From positions 232,221-296,220 of the forward strand of contig CAVSAT010000020.1 of assembly GCA_963726005.1 (NCBI GenBank): a stretch of DNA of 64,000 nucleotides, read 5' to 3'. Positions 63,828 to 64,000 of this stretch are shown here, piece by piece. Position numbers and translations under genes: made by a program. The notes under the pieces were generated by a model. It did not search any database and was not told where the DNA came from. It saw only the letters and a program-made list of their open reading frames with translations. Source of the stretch: Bog-473 sp963726005 (GTDB lineage: Bacteria > Actinomycetota > Acidimicrobiia > Acidimicrobiales > RAAP-2). Position 1 is the stretch's first letter; each line of letters starts with the position of its first letter.

Positions 63828-64000
63828 CCGACGAGGTATCCCTCGCCGATCACATCATCGCTCTGGCGTCCTCCGACACCGACGAGCATGTGGGGAGCGC
63901 CGAAGCTCGCTTCAAAGGGATAGATCAGGTCGAGTATTCGACCGGGAAGACGGCTGTTCACGACAGCACTTCCGATTTGGTCTCGTTCGCTTGCCTCGTC
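63824..64000 (-). CDS. C-terminal part of an unidentified gene (runs off window)
   Basis: 58 codons including the stop, reading VNSRLPGRILDLIYPFEASF then GAPHMLVGVGGRQSDDVIGE and GYLVG. The stop overlaps the start of the SDR (ATGA). I do not recognise the family from this tail. It is the upstream gene of the SDR operon. Confidence 0.6.
   Translation of the reverse strand, partial: DEASERDQIGSAVVNSRLPGRILDLIYPFEASFGAPHMLVGVGGRQSDDVIGEGYLVG

Overview
The window is high-GC DNA with short overlaps between genes, many GTG starts and actinobacterial families: a LexA box of the CGAAC-N4-GTTCG type, CtpE-like and P1B-5 ATPases, and GH15 trehalase-like and GYWLV/SFGDA repeat proteins. It fits an uncultured actinomycete. 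The GYWLVxxDGG...FGDA repeat family, intact at 52.1 kb and decayed at 1.2 kb, points towards Acidimicrobiia, but that placement is inference.

Layout. 0-4.3 kb: start of an alpha/beta hydrolase, a VOC protein, a small ORF, a relic of the repeat family, a GH15 glucosidase/trehalase and a SnoaL-like protein. 4.3-10.8 kb: one co-directional operon with a frameshifted quinone oxidoreductase, two SDRs, an acyl-CoA dehydrogenase, a HAD phosphatase, an APH-type kinase and a TetR regulator. The HAD, kinase and dehydrogenase are the three domains of animal ACAD10, so a phosphorylate-then-eliminate route for hydroxyacyl-CoA is likely. 10.8-17.8 kb: a histidine-kinase stump, SOS-controlled dinB, a class III CoA-transferase, topoisomerase IB and a frameshifted DUF1254/DUF1214 protein. 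17.9-21.1 kb: a receiver/thioredoxin-reductase-like fusion paired with a cyclic-nucleotide-domain histidine kinase.

21.3-44.3 kb is a molybdenum-centred block. It has two sulfite-oxidase-family molybdoenzymes (one with its ferredoxin reductase and DUF6510 partner, the other membrane-anchored), a two-component system, a sugar/membrane glycosyltransferase cluster, a HTH-TOBE regulator, a fused ModB-ModC transporter with ModA, and the cofactor genes mogA/moaB, moaE, moeA, moaA, moaD and moaC. A MacB-type exporter and an SGNH lipoprotein follow. 44.4-61.5 kb is a stress and ion-transport block: decayed hydrolase, permease and universal-stress genes, a CtpE-like ATPase, a P1B-5 ATPase with hemerythrin tail, the repeat protein, a Usp-FtsX-ABC operon, several small membrane proteins, a cupredoxin, SulP, DUF488 and DUF3565-DUF1971. 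61.9-64 kb holds an NADP-dependent oxidoreductase, an unusual SDR and a partial gene.

The blocks are separated by same-orientation copies of the 3' half of a tRNA-Met gene (21.35, 44.33 and 61.47 kb, plus a shorter piece at 17.86 kb). This is what successive integrations at one tRNA attachment site would leave. No integrase is visible. About a dozen genes are truncated or frameshifted, mostly beside these junctions. There is no CRISPR array, rRNA operon or intact tRNA.
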